From a virus: a stretch of DNA of 21,441 nt. Position numbers and translations under genes: made by a program. Each line of letters starts with the position of its first letter. Positions within the stretch are counted from its first letter, which is position 1. The stretch covers positions 1-21,441 of IMG/VR virus record IMGVR_UViG_3300008110_001628; one strand, given 5' to 3'. Below the pieces are notes generated by a model. That model had not been told where the DNA came from and did not search any database. It was given only the letters and a program-made list of their open reading frames with translations. Of the stretch, positions 1-6,139 are shown one piece after another.

Positions 1-15
1 GATTAGGTATACATT

Positions 16-393
16 ATGAGAGAAGTCATTGTTGAAATTGCATCTAATTGGGCGCAAGTTGATGCAGAAGGAACTGTTGTCAATGTGATTGCAGCGACCC
101 ATGAACAAATCAATGCCCGTGTTGGTGATGGTTTTCTTTATGTTGAGTCATCACCTGAACGACCTGCATTGATGGGTGGTCGCTATTTTGATGACACAGA
201 TACTTTCGCACCTTCAGCACCATTTGATTCTTGGACATGGAATGAAGCGGATCGCATTTGGAATCCACCAACGCCGAAACCTAGTGACGACACTTGGACT
301 TGGACAAACCTCGCAGGTGACTACAGCGTTGAGCGTGATGTTTGGATTTGGGATGAGTCCTCGCTTTCTTGGATTGACACACGCCCTGCGTGA
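16..393 (+). CDS. Tryptophan-repeat protein of the tail-fibre-associated type
   Basis: This 125-residue acidic protein starts at an ATG 15 bases into the window, with no clear ribosome binding site in the short upstream stretch. Its C-terminal half holds imperfect repeats built on W-x-W pairs (W73/W75, W94/W96, W110/W112, plus W82 and W119) separated by Pro/Asp-rich turns. The pattern of an SWTW-type unit, a PP turn and a WIWDE-type unit resembles small proteins I associate with tail-fibre loci of marine myoviruses. The N-terminal half (about residues 6-66) looks like the small beta-rich domain seen in such proteins. Its stop overlaps the next start by 4 bases, which implies translational coupling with the sulfotransferase. 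A virion or fibre-accessory role is inferred from family style and context; no catalytic motif is visible. Confidence 0.6.
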   Translation: MREVIVEIASNWAQVDAEGTVVNVIAATHEQINARVGDGFLYVESSPERPALMGGRYFDDTDTFAPSAPFDSWTWNEADRIWNPPTPKPSDDTWTWTNLAGDYSVERDVWIWDESSLSWIDTRPA

Positions 394-1061
394 AACTGCA
401 TTTCCTTTCAGGCTTACCACGAAGCGGTAGCACACTCTTAACTTCCATTCTTTCGCAGAACCCTGCAATACACAGTGAAGGTGTATCAGGATTGTGTGAT
501 CTGATGTGGTCAGCATCACAATCTGTGAAGCGCAACCAGCAGTGGAATGGCAACCCTCGCAATACTGAACAGGTTGTGCGTGATCTCCCTGCTCTGTACT
601 ATAGGGATGTTCAGAAACCGATTGTGATTGATAAGTGCAGGGCATGGACACTGCCACTCAATATGCAGATGGTTAGGGAATATGTGACATTAAATCCAAA
701 AGTGCTTCTGTGTGTGCGCCCTGTTGATGATGTGGTGCAATCTTTCCAGAAGTTGTTTGCCCGTAACGGGCGTGACGATTTTGAATCCTCACCATTTGCC
801 AGCGAACTATCTATATCTATTGCAGGGGTTAGTAATGCGCTAGAACAGGATGACCCAAACACGTATCTGTTAGTTGATTACAACAATCTATGTGCCAATA
901 CAGAACAAGTTCTTGCTGAAATCTATGACTTTTTAGGACTTCCACATTTCGTGCATGATTTAAATAATATTATTAATTTATATCCAGAGGATGACAACGT
1001 TTATAATTTGTCGGGTATGCACATGGTTCAGAGTTATATATGTCCACAAATAGTATTGTAA
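390..1061 (+). CDS. Sulfotransferase-family protein
   Basis: Translation begins at a GTG inside the GTGA overlap with the preceding stop. The 223-residue product opens with the PAPS-binding loop GLPRSGSTLL (residues 8-17), the 5'-phosphosulfate-binding motif of P-loop sulfotransferases. It also has a segment VRPVDDVVQSF (residues 109-119) where the family has its 3'-phosphate-binding motif. Enzymes of this family move sulfate from PAPS to a hydroxyl or amine on a carbohydrate, lipid or protein. Phage versions occur in marine myoviruses and their substrates are mostly unknown. The protein is at the short end for the family, and it stops soon after GMHMVQS, where relatives usually continue, so a slightly truncated C-terminus is possible. 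Its coupling to the W-repeat gene suggests modification of a virion or cell-surface glycan. The family call is firm and the substrate unknown. Confidence 0.85.
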   Translation: MKLHFLSGLPRSGSTLLTSILSQNPAIHSEGVSGLCDLMWSASQSVKRNQQWNGNPRNTEQVVRDLPALYYRDVQKPIVIDKCRAWTLPLNMQMVREYVTLNPKVLLCVRPVDDVVQSFQKLFARNGRDDFESSPFASELSISIAGVSNALEQDDPNTYLLVDYNNLCANTEQVLAEIYDFLGLPHFVHDLNNIINLYPEDDNVYNLSGMHMVQSYICPQIVL

Positions 1062-1070
1062 AATAGGCGC

Positions 1071-1667
1071 ATGGCAAGACGTAGACCTGGGCTTAACCCC
1101 AACTTCAACCTCGGACAGCACATGCTGGACGAACAGAAAAAGTACGATGCTATTGACCAAGCACGTAAAGAGACACTTCGTGGCATAAGTAAACAGCGAA
1201 TTGCTGGCGGTGCTGAAGTTGACGAAAGTGGCAAGCCAGTATTAAACGAAGAAACTAACCGTGAACGCCGTATAGATGAGTTGCCGTTTCTTGACACTGT
1301 GCACGTGGCTCAGATTGCCAACAAACCAGACAACCCTAGAAACTATGGTCAAGGACCTTCGGCAAGTACTCGCCTATGTTCCCACAAGTTTGTAATTGAC
1401 CAACCTTTGTTTAATATCTACGGTGCTGAAGTTGGGTTTATTTACGTACGTTTTCACAAAAAAGGAAAACGTGGTACTGACTGGGCATATGGCCCGTTTA
1501 GTTTTGAAACCTATAAGCAATTTGCAAACAGTTCTTCAAAAGGACATTTCATTAATACAACTTTGAATACCGCTCATAGACCAGCAACTCCTGAAGAAGT
1601 TTCAAAATACTTTGGAGATTTCAGCCCAAGTAGCCTAACTGACTCGGCAGGTATTAAACTGAACTGA
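1071..1667 (+). CDS. KTSC-like domain protein
   Basis: This 198-residue protein begins with a basic MARRRPG segment and a charged, probably helical stretch (residues 17-70). The second half (about 98-165) resembles the small KTSC domain: a strand pair ending VGFIYVRF, an aromatic WAYGPFSFETYKQF helix in place of the usual VPxxVYxxL, then SSSKGHFIN, which matches the family's SKGxYFN turn. KTSC domains occur alone in many phage and bacterial proteins and at the end of some lysyl-tRNA synthetases; their function is unsettled. The N-terminal 90 residues match nothing I recognise. The gene starts 9 bases after the sulfotransferase stop and ends in a TGATG overlap with the next gene, so it belongs to the same transcript. 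The domain call rests on motif resemblance only. Confidence 0.55.
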   Translation: MARRRPGLNPNFNLGQHMLDEQKKYDAIDQARKETLRGISKQRIAGGAEVDESGKPVLNEETNRERRIDELPFLDTVHVAQIANKPDNPRNYGQGPSASTRLCSHKFVIDQPLFNIYGAEVGFIYVRFHKKGKRGTDWAYGPFSFETYKQFANSSSKGHFINTTLNTAHRPATPEEVSKYFGDFSPSSLTDSAGIKLN

Positions 1668-1942
1668 TGAAGAAACTAAACGTTGTACAAGGTGTTGGGA
1701 AACTTTACTGGATTTACAGAGATATTGCAAAAGAAAATACACCAAGAGTCTGCAAAGCATTTATGCACGAGATAGGCGGGTATTGGAGAAAAGGTAAAGG
1801 CATCCAATTTAAATATAAAAAATATATATTTCAAATAGGTATTTGTAAAAAATACCCAACCGATAGTGAAGAACAAGGATTATTGTCCGTAGTTAATGGT
1901 CGCAATTTAGACTATGACCCAACTGAAATAGGAACATGGTAA
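1667..1942 (+). CDS. Hypothetical protein, small and basic
   Basis: The 91-residue product is not recognised. It is rich in Lys, Tyr and Ile, with a basic aromatic stretch (KGKGIQFKYKKYIFQIG, about residues 43-59) that could form a beta hairpin binding nucleic acid. No membrane segment, zinc site or catalytic motif is visible. It starts in a TGATG overlap with the preceding stop and ends in TAATG with the next gene, which strongly supports it being translated. The gene is noticeably more AT-rich than the terminase that follows. Confidence 0.6.
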   Translation: MKKLNVVQGVGKLYWIYRDIAKENTPRVCKAFMHEIGGYWRKGKGIQFKYKKYIFQIGICKKYPTDSEEQGLLSVVNGRNLDYDPTEIGTW

Positions 1943-2169
1943 TGAGTATTTGGAAAAAAGTAGTAGACAATACAAACAATTCTTCCCGTATTGGGAAAAT
2001 GGATAAACCATCTTTACTTAATTGGCTTGATACAAGCCTAATGGAACTGGGTGGTTCTCTTGACAGATATAGGTTTCATAACGGTGAGTTTTCTGAAGTA
2101 ACAGAACTTATTAACATTGTTAATGAACTACACACTGCTCTGTGTTCAAGAATTGCAGAAGGCAAGTAA
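1942..2169 (+). CDS. Small helical protein immediately upstream of TerL
   Basis: I place the start at the ATG in the TAATG overlap at 1942, giving 75 residues; an in-frame ATG at 1936 would add two. The product is predicted to be almost entirely helical: a Leu/Trp-containing amphipathic stretch (about residues 22-45) and a second (about 52-72) rich in Ile, Val and Leu. Its stop overlaps the TerL start (TAATG), the slot where a small terminase subunit usually lies. It is shorter than typical TerS proteins and shows no obvious HTH, so it may be a reduced TerS, a packaging cofactor or something else. Position is the only evidence for a packaging role. Confidence 0.55.
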   Translation: MSIWKKVVDNTNNSSRIGKMDKPSLLNWLDTSLMELGGSLDRYRFHNGEFSEVTELINIVNELHTALCSRIAEGK

Positions 2170-3743
2170 TGCAAGAAACAGACCCAGAATTAGACGAACT
2201 TCAGCAGGTTCTAGACATTGAGGAATTAGCGCCAGAACTAGATGAAACATCTGCTGAATTTGTTGACATGCTGGTGAAACGTATTCTTATATTTACAGAA
2301 GAATTTTGTGACGTTGAGTTTTTTCCTTATCAAATACCTATTGCTTATCGCTTAATTGAATCCGTTATCTTAGGTGATGGTGACGAGTTGACAGTTATTG
2401 CCACACGTCAGTCTGGAAAGTCAGAAGTAATGTCTGCGGTAATGGCTTCACTAATGGTTATCCTTCCAAAACTTGCTCCCGTATACCCAACGTGGTTGGA
2501 CAAGTTTGAAAAAGGATTTTGGTGTGGTGTGTTTGCGCCAACTGAAGACCAAGCAGACACGGTGTTTAGCCGTATCGTAACAAAACTTACAAGCGATCAC
2601 GCTTTGAACTTCTTACTTGACCCAGAAATTGGAGATAAAGCAGCGTCTGGAGGCGCTCGTGGTAAGGGAAAGATTATTAATCTTAAGAACTCTGGGTCGC
2701 TTTGCCGTATGCAAACCTGTAACCCAAAAGCAAAAATTGAATCAAAAACGTACCATTTTGTAATTGTGGACGAGGCTCAAGAAGCCGACGAAGTAATGAT
2801 TACTAAATCCATCAAACCTATGTTGGCGTTCAATAACGGAACCATTTGTTTAACTGGTACTGCTAACCGTAATAAATCTTATTTTTATAAGATGATTCAA
2901 TTCAACAAACGACGCTTAGTAAATGCTGGAAGGCGTTATAGACAAGCACACTTTGAATATGATTATAGAGTAGCGTCTAAATATAACAGCAACTATGGAA
3001 AGTTTATCTCTAAGGAAAAACTACGCATTGGTGAAGATTCTGACGAATTCCAAATGTCCTATTGCAATCGTTGGATTCTTGAAAAAGGTATGTTTGTTAC
3101 TGAGGAACGTATGGAAAGGTTATATGACCAATCCATGCCATTAATTAAAGAATGGTGGAGAACTCAAGTAGTTGCTGGTATTGACGTTGCCCGTCAAACT
3201 GACTCTACAGTGGTAACTGTTGTTTGGGTGGATTGGGACCACCCTGATGCCTTTGGTTTCCACGAACATAGAATCCTCAATTGGTTAGAAATTAACAACC
3301 AAGAATGGGAAAAACAGTATTTTGAAATAGTTGATTTTTTGCGCCATTACGAAGTGATGAGAGTTGGCGTAGACTCCCAGGGTGTTGGAGGGGCGGTAGC
3401 AGAACGGTTACAACTACTTCTTCCAGATATTGATGTTATTGCAATGTCATCTGATTCCAAAGCACAGCATGAGCGGTGGGTGCACTTAACCGAACTTATC
3501 CAGAGAGACCAATTGGTTATCCCTGCCCATTCAAAAGCACGTCGCACAAGAACATGGAAACGATTTAATCAGCAAATGAGCGATTTGGAAAAGGTTTACA
3601 AAGGTCCATACCTTCTAGCCGCCGCACCTGACGAAAAGGGAGCGTTTGACGACTACCCAGACTCCCTAGCCTTGGCGTGTTCCATGAGCATTTTTGAGAC
3701 CATGCCAGAGATACAAGTAGGGTACTCTCCGTTTTTTAGATAA
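2169..3743 (+). CDS. terL: Terminase large subunit
   Basis: This 524-residue protein is the ATPase/nuclease that cuts concatemeric DNA and drives it through the portal into the prohead. The ATG at 2169 overlaps the previous stop (TAATG) and gives an acidic N-terminus; an in-frame ATG 27 bases upstream is less likely. The ATPase domain has the Walker A variant ATRQSGKS (residues 78-85) and Walker B VIVDEAQE (residues 198-205, catalytic Glu202). The C-terminal RNase H-like nuclease has GIDVARQTDST with D339, GVDSQGVGG with D402 and FDDYPDSLALA with D494/D498 as probable metal ligands. The length is normal for the family and no motif is broken. It follows the small helical gene and precedes a repeat-containing intergenic region. 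A TerL of the Terminase_6 type is essentially certain. Confidence 0.97.
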   Translation: MQETDPELDELQQVLDIEELAPELDETSAEFVDMLVKRILIFTEEFCDVEFFPYQIPIAYRLIESVILGDGDELTVIATRQSGKSEVMSAVMASLMVILPKLAPVYPTWLDKFEKGFWCGVFAPTEDQADTVFSRIVTKLTSDHALNFLLDPEIGDKAASGGARGKGKIINLKNSGSLCRMQTCNPKAKIESKTYHFVIVDEAQEADEVMITKSIKPMLAFNNGTICLTGTANRNKSYFYKMIQFNKRRLVNAGRRYRQAHFEYDYRVASKYNSNYGKFISKEKLRIGEDSDEFQMSYCNRWILEKGMFVTEERMERLYDQSMPLIKEWWRTQVVAGIDVARQTDSTVVTVVWVDWDHPDAFGFHEHRILNWLEINNQEWEKQYFEIVDFLRHYEVMRVGVDSQGVGGAVAERLQLLLPDIDVIAMSSDSKAQHERWVHLTELIQRDQLVIPAHSKARRTRTWKRFNQQMSDLEKVYKGPYLLAAAPDEKGAFDDYPDSLALACSMSIFETMPEIQVGYSPFFR

Positions 3744-3786
3744 TATGTGCACTAAAAAAATGGTAATATGTGCACTAAAAAAATGG
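3741..3786 (+). repeat. Two perfect tandem copies of a 23-bp unit
   Basis: Copy one is 3741-3763 and copy two 3764-3786. Each begins with TAATAT, contains the palindrome GTGCAC and a run of seven A, and ends in TGG. The first copy includes the TerL stop codon. A weak third echo (TAAAGTTGTGC) follows directly. The repeat lies in the only sizeable gap upstream of 3830. It could be a slippage duplication, a pair of protein-binding sites or part of a promoter. Confidence 0.95.
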
Positions 3787-3829
3787 TAAAGTTGTGCTAC
3801 CGAATATTCACATTTGGAGGAATATAACA

Positions 3830-4231
3830 ATGAACGTAGCACCATCACCGATGTTTCCAGAGAAGACCCCAGTAATGTTTGAGCAGACCTATGCTCCAAG
3901 CATCCCTGGTAACAAAGGTCCATTGCGCTTTGAAGAAGGTGTGGCAACTGACACAGATGTTCCAAACGACTTTAGTCGTGGAGCATACTTTGATACAGCC
4001 CCGTCGCCAATGCGTCAAAACCAACCAAACCCAGAAAACGTGTTTAAACACGCTGAAGAAACCATGCGTGAGCGTGCTCACGTAGGTTCTGCATCGTGGG
4101 TTGAAGCCCCTGCGCTTCTTTCTGACTTCGTTACTGGTGCAGTTGCTGGCGACGGTATGCCATCATTTGAGATGGAGTACAACAGTGGCGCTCACATGGC
4201 AAGGCCAAACCCAACCGTAGTATTTGACTGA
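3830..4231 (+). CDS. Hypothetical protein, probably virion-associated
   Basis: The start is chosen at the ATG at 3830 because TTTGGAGG ends 9 bases upstream; an in-frame ATG at 3794 would sit within the repeat-bearing leader without such a site. The 133-residue product is rich in Pro, Asn and Met, with little predicted helix in the first half. A more ordered C-terminal part runs from about residue 80 and contains the segment SASWVEAPALLSDFVTGA. No known motif, membrane segment or cysteine cluster is visible. It is the first gene after the repeat region, has the best ribosome binding site in this part of the window and is followed by a hairpin, so it may be strongly expressed as its own unit. 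A structural or internal virion role is a guess from context. Confidence 0.6.
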   Translation: MNVAPSPMFPEKTPVMFEQTYAPSIPGNKGPLRFEEGVATDTDVPNDFSRGAYFDTAPSPMRQNQPNPENVFKHAEETMRERAHVGSASWVEAPALLSDFVTGAVAGDGMPSFEMEYNSGAHMARPNPTVVFD

Positions 4232-4233
4232 TT

Positions 4234-4258
4234 AATTAGTCGCAATACGACTAATTTT
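4234..4258 (+). terminator. Possible weak intrinsic terminator
   Basis: A perfect 9-bp stem AATTAGTCG (4234-4242) pairs with CGACTAATT (4248-4256) across the 5-base loop CAATA. Four T residues run from 4255 to 4258, overlapping the end of the stem. It begins 3 bases after the stop of the preceding gene. The stem is AT-rich and the T tract short, so it may only attenuate transcription or protect the mRNA end. Confidence 0.5.
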
Positions 4259-4266
4259 GTATAGTC

Positions 4267-4824
4267 ATGGCTAATACAGGCGCTAGTCCACGGGGTCGCA
4301 GTGGCGACCCTAGAAGGCTTATTAAACCGCTAACTACGTCACTATCTGGTATCCCCATTGGTGGCGCAGGCCAAGGTGGTGGTTTATATGACTTTAGCGC
4401 AATGCGCCAAGCCCGTTGGTCAGAGTTTTATAATACACAACATACCCACAAAAATATGGGTTATGACTTTGCTATTAAAAACAAGTTTGCTCCACATGAT
4501 GCTGGACGTAGAACTGGGTTTATTGGCGGTGGTTACACATCAATCCGCAGAGAATCCAGTAGTTCTAAAGTTGTCCAAGAGCCGCTAGACCATTTTAAAC
4601 CTCATAAGGCTTTTGTACACCTTAGAGGTGCTGGTGTTACCCCTCGTATTCGTTTTATGGACACCTCTCGCATGCGTAGCAGGGCTAAAAACATTTATAA
4701 CAAGGCTAACCCTCAAAACCTTAATGACCTAGATATTCAGCGTCGTATGGACTATTCTGAAATTAAGCAACTTCGTGTTGGGAATAACGGTATCGGACTC
4801 CGTGGAAAGAACTTCGGGGAGTGA
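4267..4824 (+). CDS. Hypothetical basic protein
   Basis: The 185-residue product is strongly basic and rich in Arg, Gly and Ser. Its N-terminus (residues 1-40) is a Gly/Arg/Pro-rich, probably disordered segment. The rest contains several R-R or R-x-R clusters (GRRTGF, SIRRESS, RMRSRAKN, IQRRMD) and ends in GLRGKNFGE. There is no signal peptide, membrane segment or catalytic motif. The composition would suit contact with DNA or an acidic virion surface. It begins 8 bases after the preceding hairpin with no strong ribosome binding site, and ends 3 bases before the first lysis-cassette gene. I do not recognise a family. Confidence 0.6.
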   Translation: MANTGASPRGRSGDPRRLIKPLTTSLSGIPIGGAGQGGGLYDFSAMRQARWSEFYNTQHTHKNMGYDFAIKNKFAPHDAGRRTGFIGGGYTSIRRESSSSKVVQEPLDHFKPHKAFVHLRGAGVTPRIRFMDTSRMRSRAKNIYNKANPQNLNDLDIQRRMDYSEIKQLRVGNNGIGLRGKNFGE

Positions 4825-4827
4825 CCA

Positions 4828-5046
4828 ATGACCGATGCGTGGGCGATTATCATTGCGGCTGCTATACCCGTAGTAGGAACTGGAGTCGGTTTTCTTATAA
4901 GGGAATTCAAAAACTTCAGAGTAGAAAATCGTCAAGATCACGCAAACGTAATGTCCGAACTCCGTAAGGTTCGTCATGGTGTAGAAACTGTTGCAGGGCG
5001 TTTAAACACACATATTGACTGGCATATGGATAAGGAAAAGAAATAA
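4828..5046 (+). CDS. Small membrane protein with cytosolic coiled coil, lysis cassette
   Basis: The 72-residue product has one hydrophobic segment at its N-terminus (about residues 5-24, WAIIIAAAIPVVGTGVGFLI) followed by a charged heptad-like helix (about 27-60) and a Lys-rich tail. One-TM proteins with a coiled-coil tail often sit next to holins in phage lysis loci and act as second holins, antiholins or pore modulators. The start is 3 bases after the preceding stop, and the stop overlaps the next start (TAATG), tying it to the holin-like gene and endolysin. The membrane topology is clear from the sequence; the lysis role is inferred from position. Confidence 0.7.
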   Translation: MTDAWAIIIAAAIPVVGTGVGFLIREFKNFRVENRQDHANVMSELRKVRHGVETVAGRLNTHIDWHMDKEKK

Positions 5047-5294
5047 TGTCACAGTTTAAAAACATCATGCTTCGTATCCTTGCTACCTTTGCAGCATCAG
5101 GCTTAGGCGTTATTGGTGCAGGAGCAATTGCTGGAGTGCCTCTTTGGAAAGCCTGCTTTATGGCTGGTATTGCTGGAGTTGCCTTTGTAGTAGAAGGGTT
5201 GTCAAGGGCATTTCTTGACGATGGTAAACTTAGTCTTGACGAAATTAACGCCGTATTCAACAAAGTTGACGGGAAAGACGGAGATAAAAAATGA
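5046..5294 (+). CDS. Holin-like protein with EF-hand-like C-terminus
   Basis: The 82-residue product carries two hydrophobic segments (about residues 8-30 and 33-51) joined by a short Pro-containing turn, the layout of a small two-TM holin that forms inner-membrane lesions at lysis. The C-terminal tail is soluble and acidic: DDGKLSLDEINAVF (about residues 57-70) looks like a calcium-binding EF-hand loop and exiting helix, and a second D-rich stretch KVDGKDGDKK closes the protein. The tail may only mimic an EF-hand, since a full pair of helices is not present. The gene overlaps its upstream neighbour by TAATG and the endolysin by ATGA, a compact lysis cassette. Holin is the best reading, but I see no family-specific motif. 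Confidence 0.72.
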   Translation: MSQFKNIMLRILATFAASGLGVIGAGAIAGVPLWKACFMAGIAGVAFVVEGLSRAFLDDGKLSLDEINAVFNKVDGKDGDKK

Positions 5295-5842
5295 GTAAAG
5301 TTGCATGGGATTACATTGTTCCAGTGGTATTGCCAACAGACCTTAAGGGTGTTACACCTGGCAAGTTGCCAGCCAAACTACTAGTCCCCGCAGTAGGCGG
5401 TGGAAAGTTGCACCATATCGCTGCTAAGGCATGGGCAGCAATGGTTGCTACCGCAAAGGCTGAGGGTATTGAACTCAAGCCGACCAGTGCAGGCGACACG
5501 TATCGTGAATACGAGTTGCAGAAAAAAGGCTTCCTACAACGCTACAGCCTTGAAGATACGGGAACAGGTAAAACAAAGACCTTTGAAGGAAAGACTTGGT
5601 ATTTGAAGAAGGGCATGGCAACTCTTGCTACTCCTGGCAAGTCCCAACATAATCTTGGTATTGCTGTTGATGTTGCTAATGCTGCCGAGCCAAAGCGTTT
5701 GAAATGGCTCATTGACAACGTTAAGAAGTTTGGTTTCTCGTGGGAAGTAGTTCCTGAAGAACCTTGGCACTTGCGTTACGTATGTGGTGATAATCTCCCT
5801 CAAGCCGTGGTAGAGTACACGCAAAGGAAAGAAGCGCAGTAA
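5291..5842 (+). CDS. Endolysin, M15-family D-Ala-D-Ala carboxypeptidase (VanY-like)
   Basis: The 183-residue protein is a zinc peptidase that cuts peptide crosslinks of peptidoglycan. It has the M15 signature SQHNLGIAVDV with zinc ligands H120 and D127, and EEPWHLRY with catalytic E157 and zinc ligand H160. The upstream TYREYELQ (R72, Q77) fits the substrate-binding region that precedes the zinc site in VanY-type enzymes. There is no signal peptide, so export depends on the holin. No separate cell-wall-binding domain is evident, though residues 1-45 could be a small accessory region. The start overlaps the holin-like stop by 4 bases. Length and motif spacing are normal for single-domain phage DD-peptidases. 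Confidence 0.93.
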   Translation: MSKVAWDYIVPVVLPTDLKGVTPGKLPAKLLVPAVGGGKLHHIAAKAWAAMVATAKAEGIELKPTSAGDTYREYELQKKGFLQRYSLEDTGTGKTKTFEGKTWYLKKGMATLATPGKSQHNLGIAVDVANAAEPKRLKWLIDNVKKFGFSWEVVPEEPWHLRYVCGDNLPQAVVEYTQRKEAQ

Positions 5843-5866
5843 CAAGTTAACAATCTGGAGCACAAT

Positions 5867-6139
5867 TTGTCAAATGACTCATTACTAAACGATTTACTCA
5901 ACCCATTAAAAACCACAAAAACATCACCTTGTAAAATTGGAAGGATTGTTAAAGACCTTCCTACTAACGAGCAAGACGCACTTGTAAAAGCCGTTGAACT
6001 TGTTCGTGATTCTGATGCTCAAGGCAAGAGCAAGGTGTATAGTTCTGTTTGGCTTTCTAAGGTGTTGCGTAAAAATGGATACCAAGTTAGTGTAAGTACC
6101 GTACAACGACATGTAAACAAGGAGTGCTACTGTGAGTAG
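5867..6139 (+). CDS. Small helix-turn-helix-like protein
   Basis: The start is a TTG at 5867, 6 bases after CTGGAG, because no ATG or GTG fits the frame and the reading begins SNDSLL. The 90-residue product has a helical core (about residues 34-50) and a C-terminal segment SSVWLSKVLRKNGYQVSVSTVQRHV (written in parts: SSVWLSKVLRKNGYQ at 59-73, then VSVSTVQRHV at 74-83). Its helix, turn and STVQRH helix resemble a DNA-binding HTH. Three cysteines (22, 87, 89) are too few for a clear zinc site. It overlaps the phosphoesterase gene by 8 bases. It may be a transcription regulator or a DNA-binding partner of that enzyme; the HTH call is by eye. Confidence 0.55.
   Translation: MSNDSLLNDLLNPLKTTKTSPCKIGRIVKDLPTNEQDALVKAVELVRDSDAQGKSKVYSSVWLSKVLRKNGYQVSVSTVQRHVNKECYCE

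Noticed and set aside
214-657. Minus-strand ORF of 147 residues over the first two genes
   Set aside because: It overlaps two genes with clear motifs and has no recognisable domain or ribosome binding site.
2142-2168. Earlier in-frame start for TerL at 2142
   Set aside because: The TAATG overlap at 2169 fits the coupling used by neighbouring genes, and the extra residues MFKNCRRQV look like a chance upstream reading.
3741-3786. CRISPR-like array
   Set aside because: The two repeats are directly adjacent with no spacer, so this is a tandem duplication.
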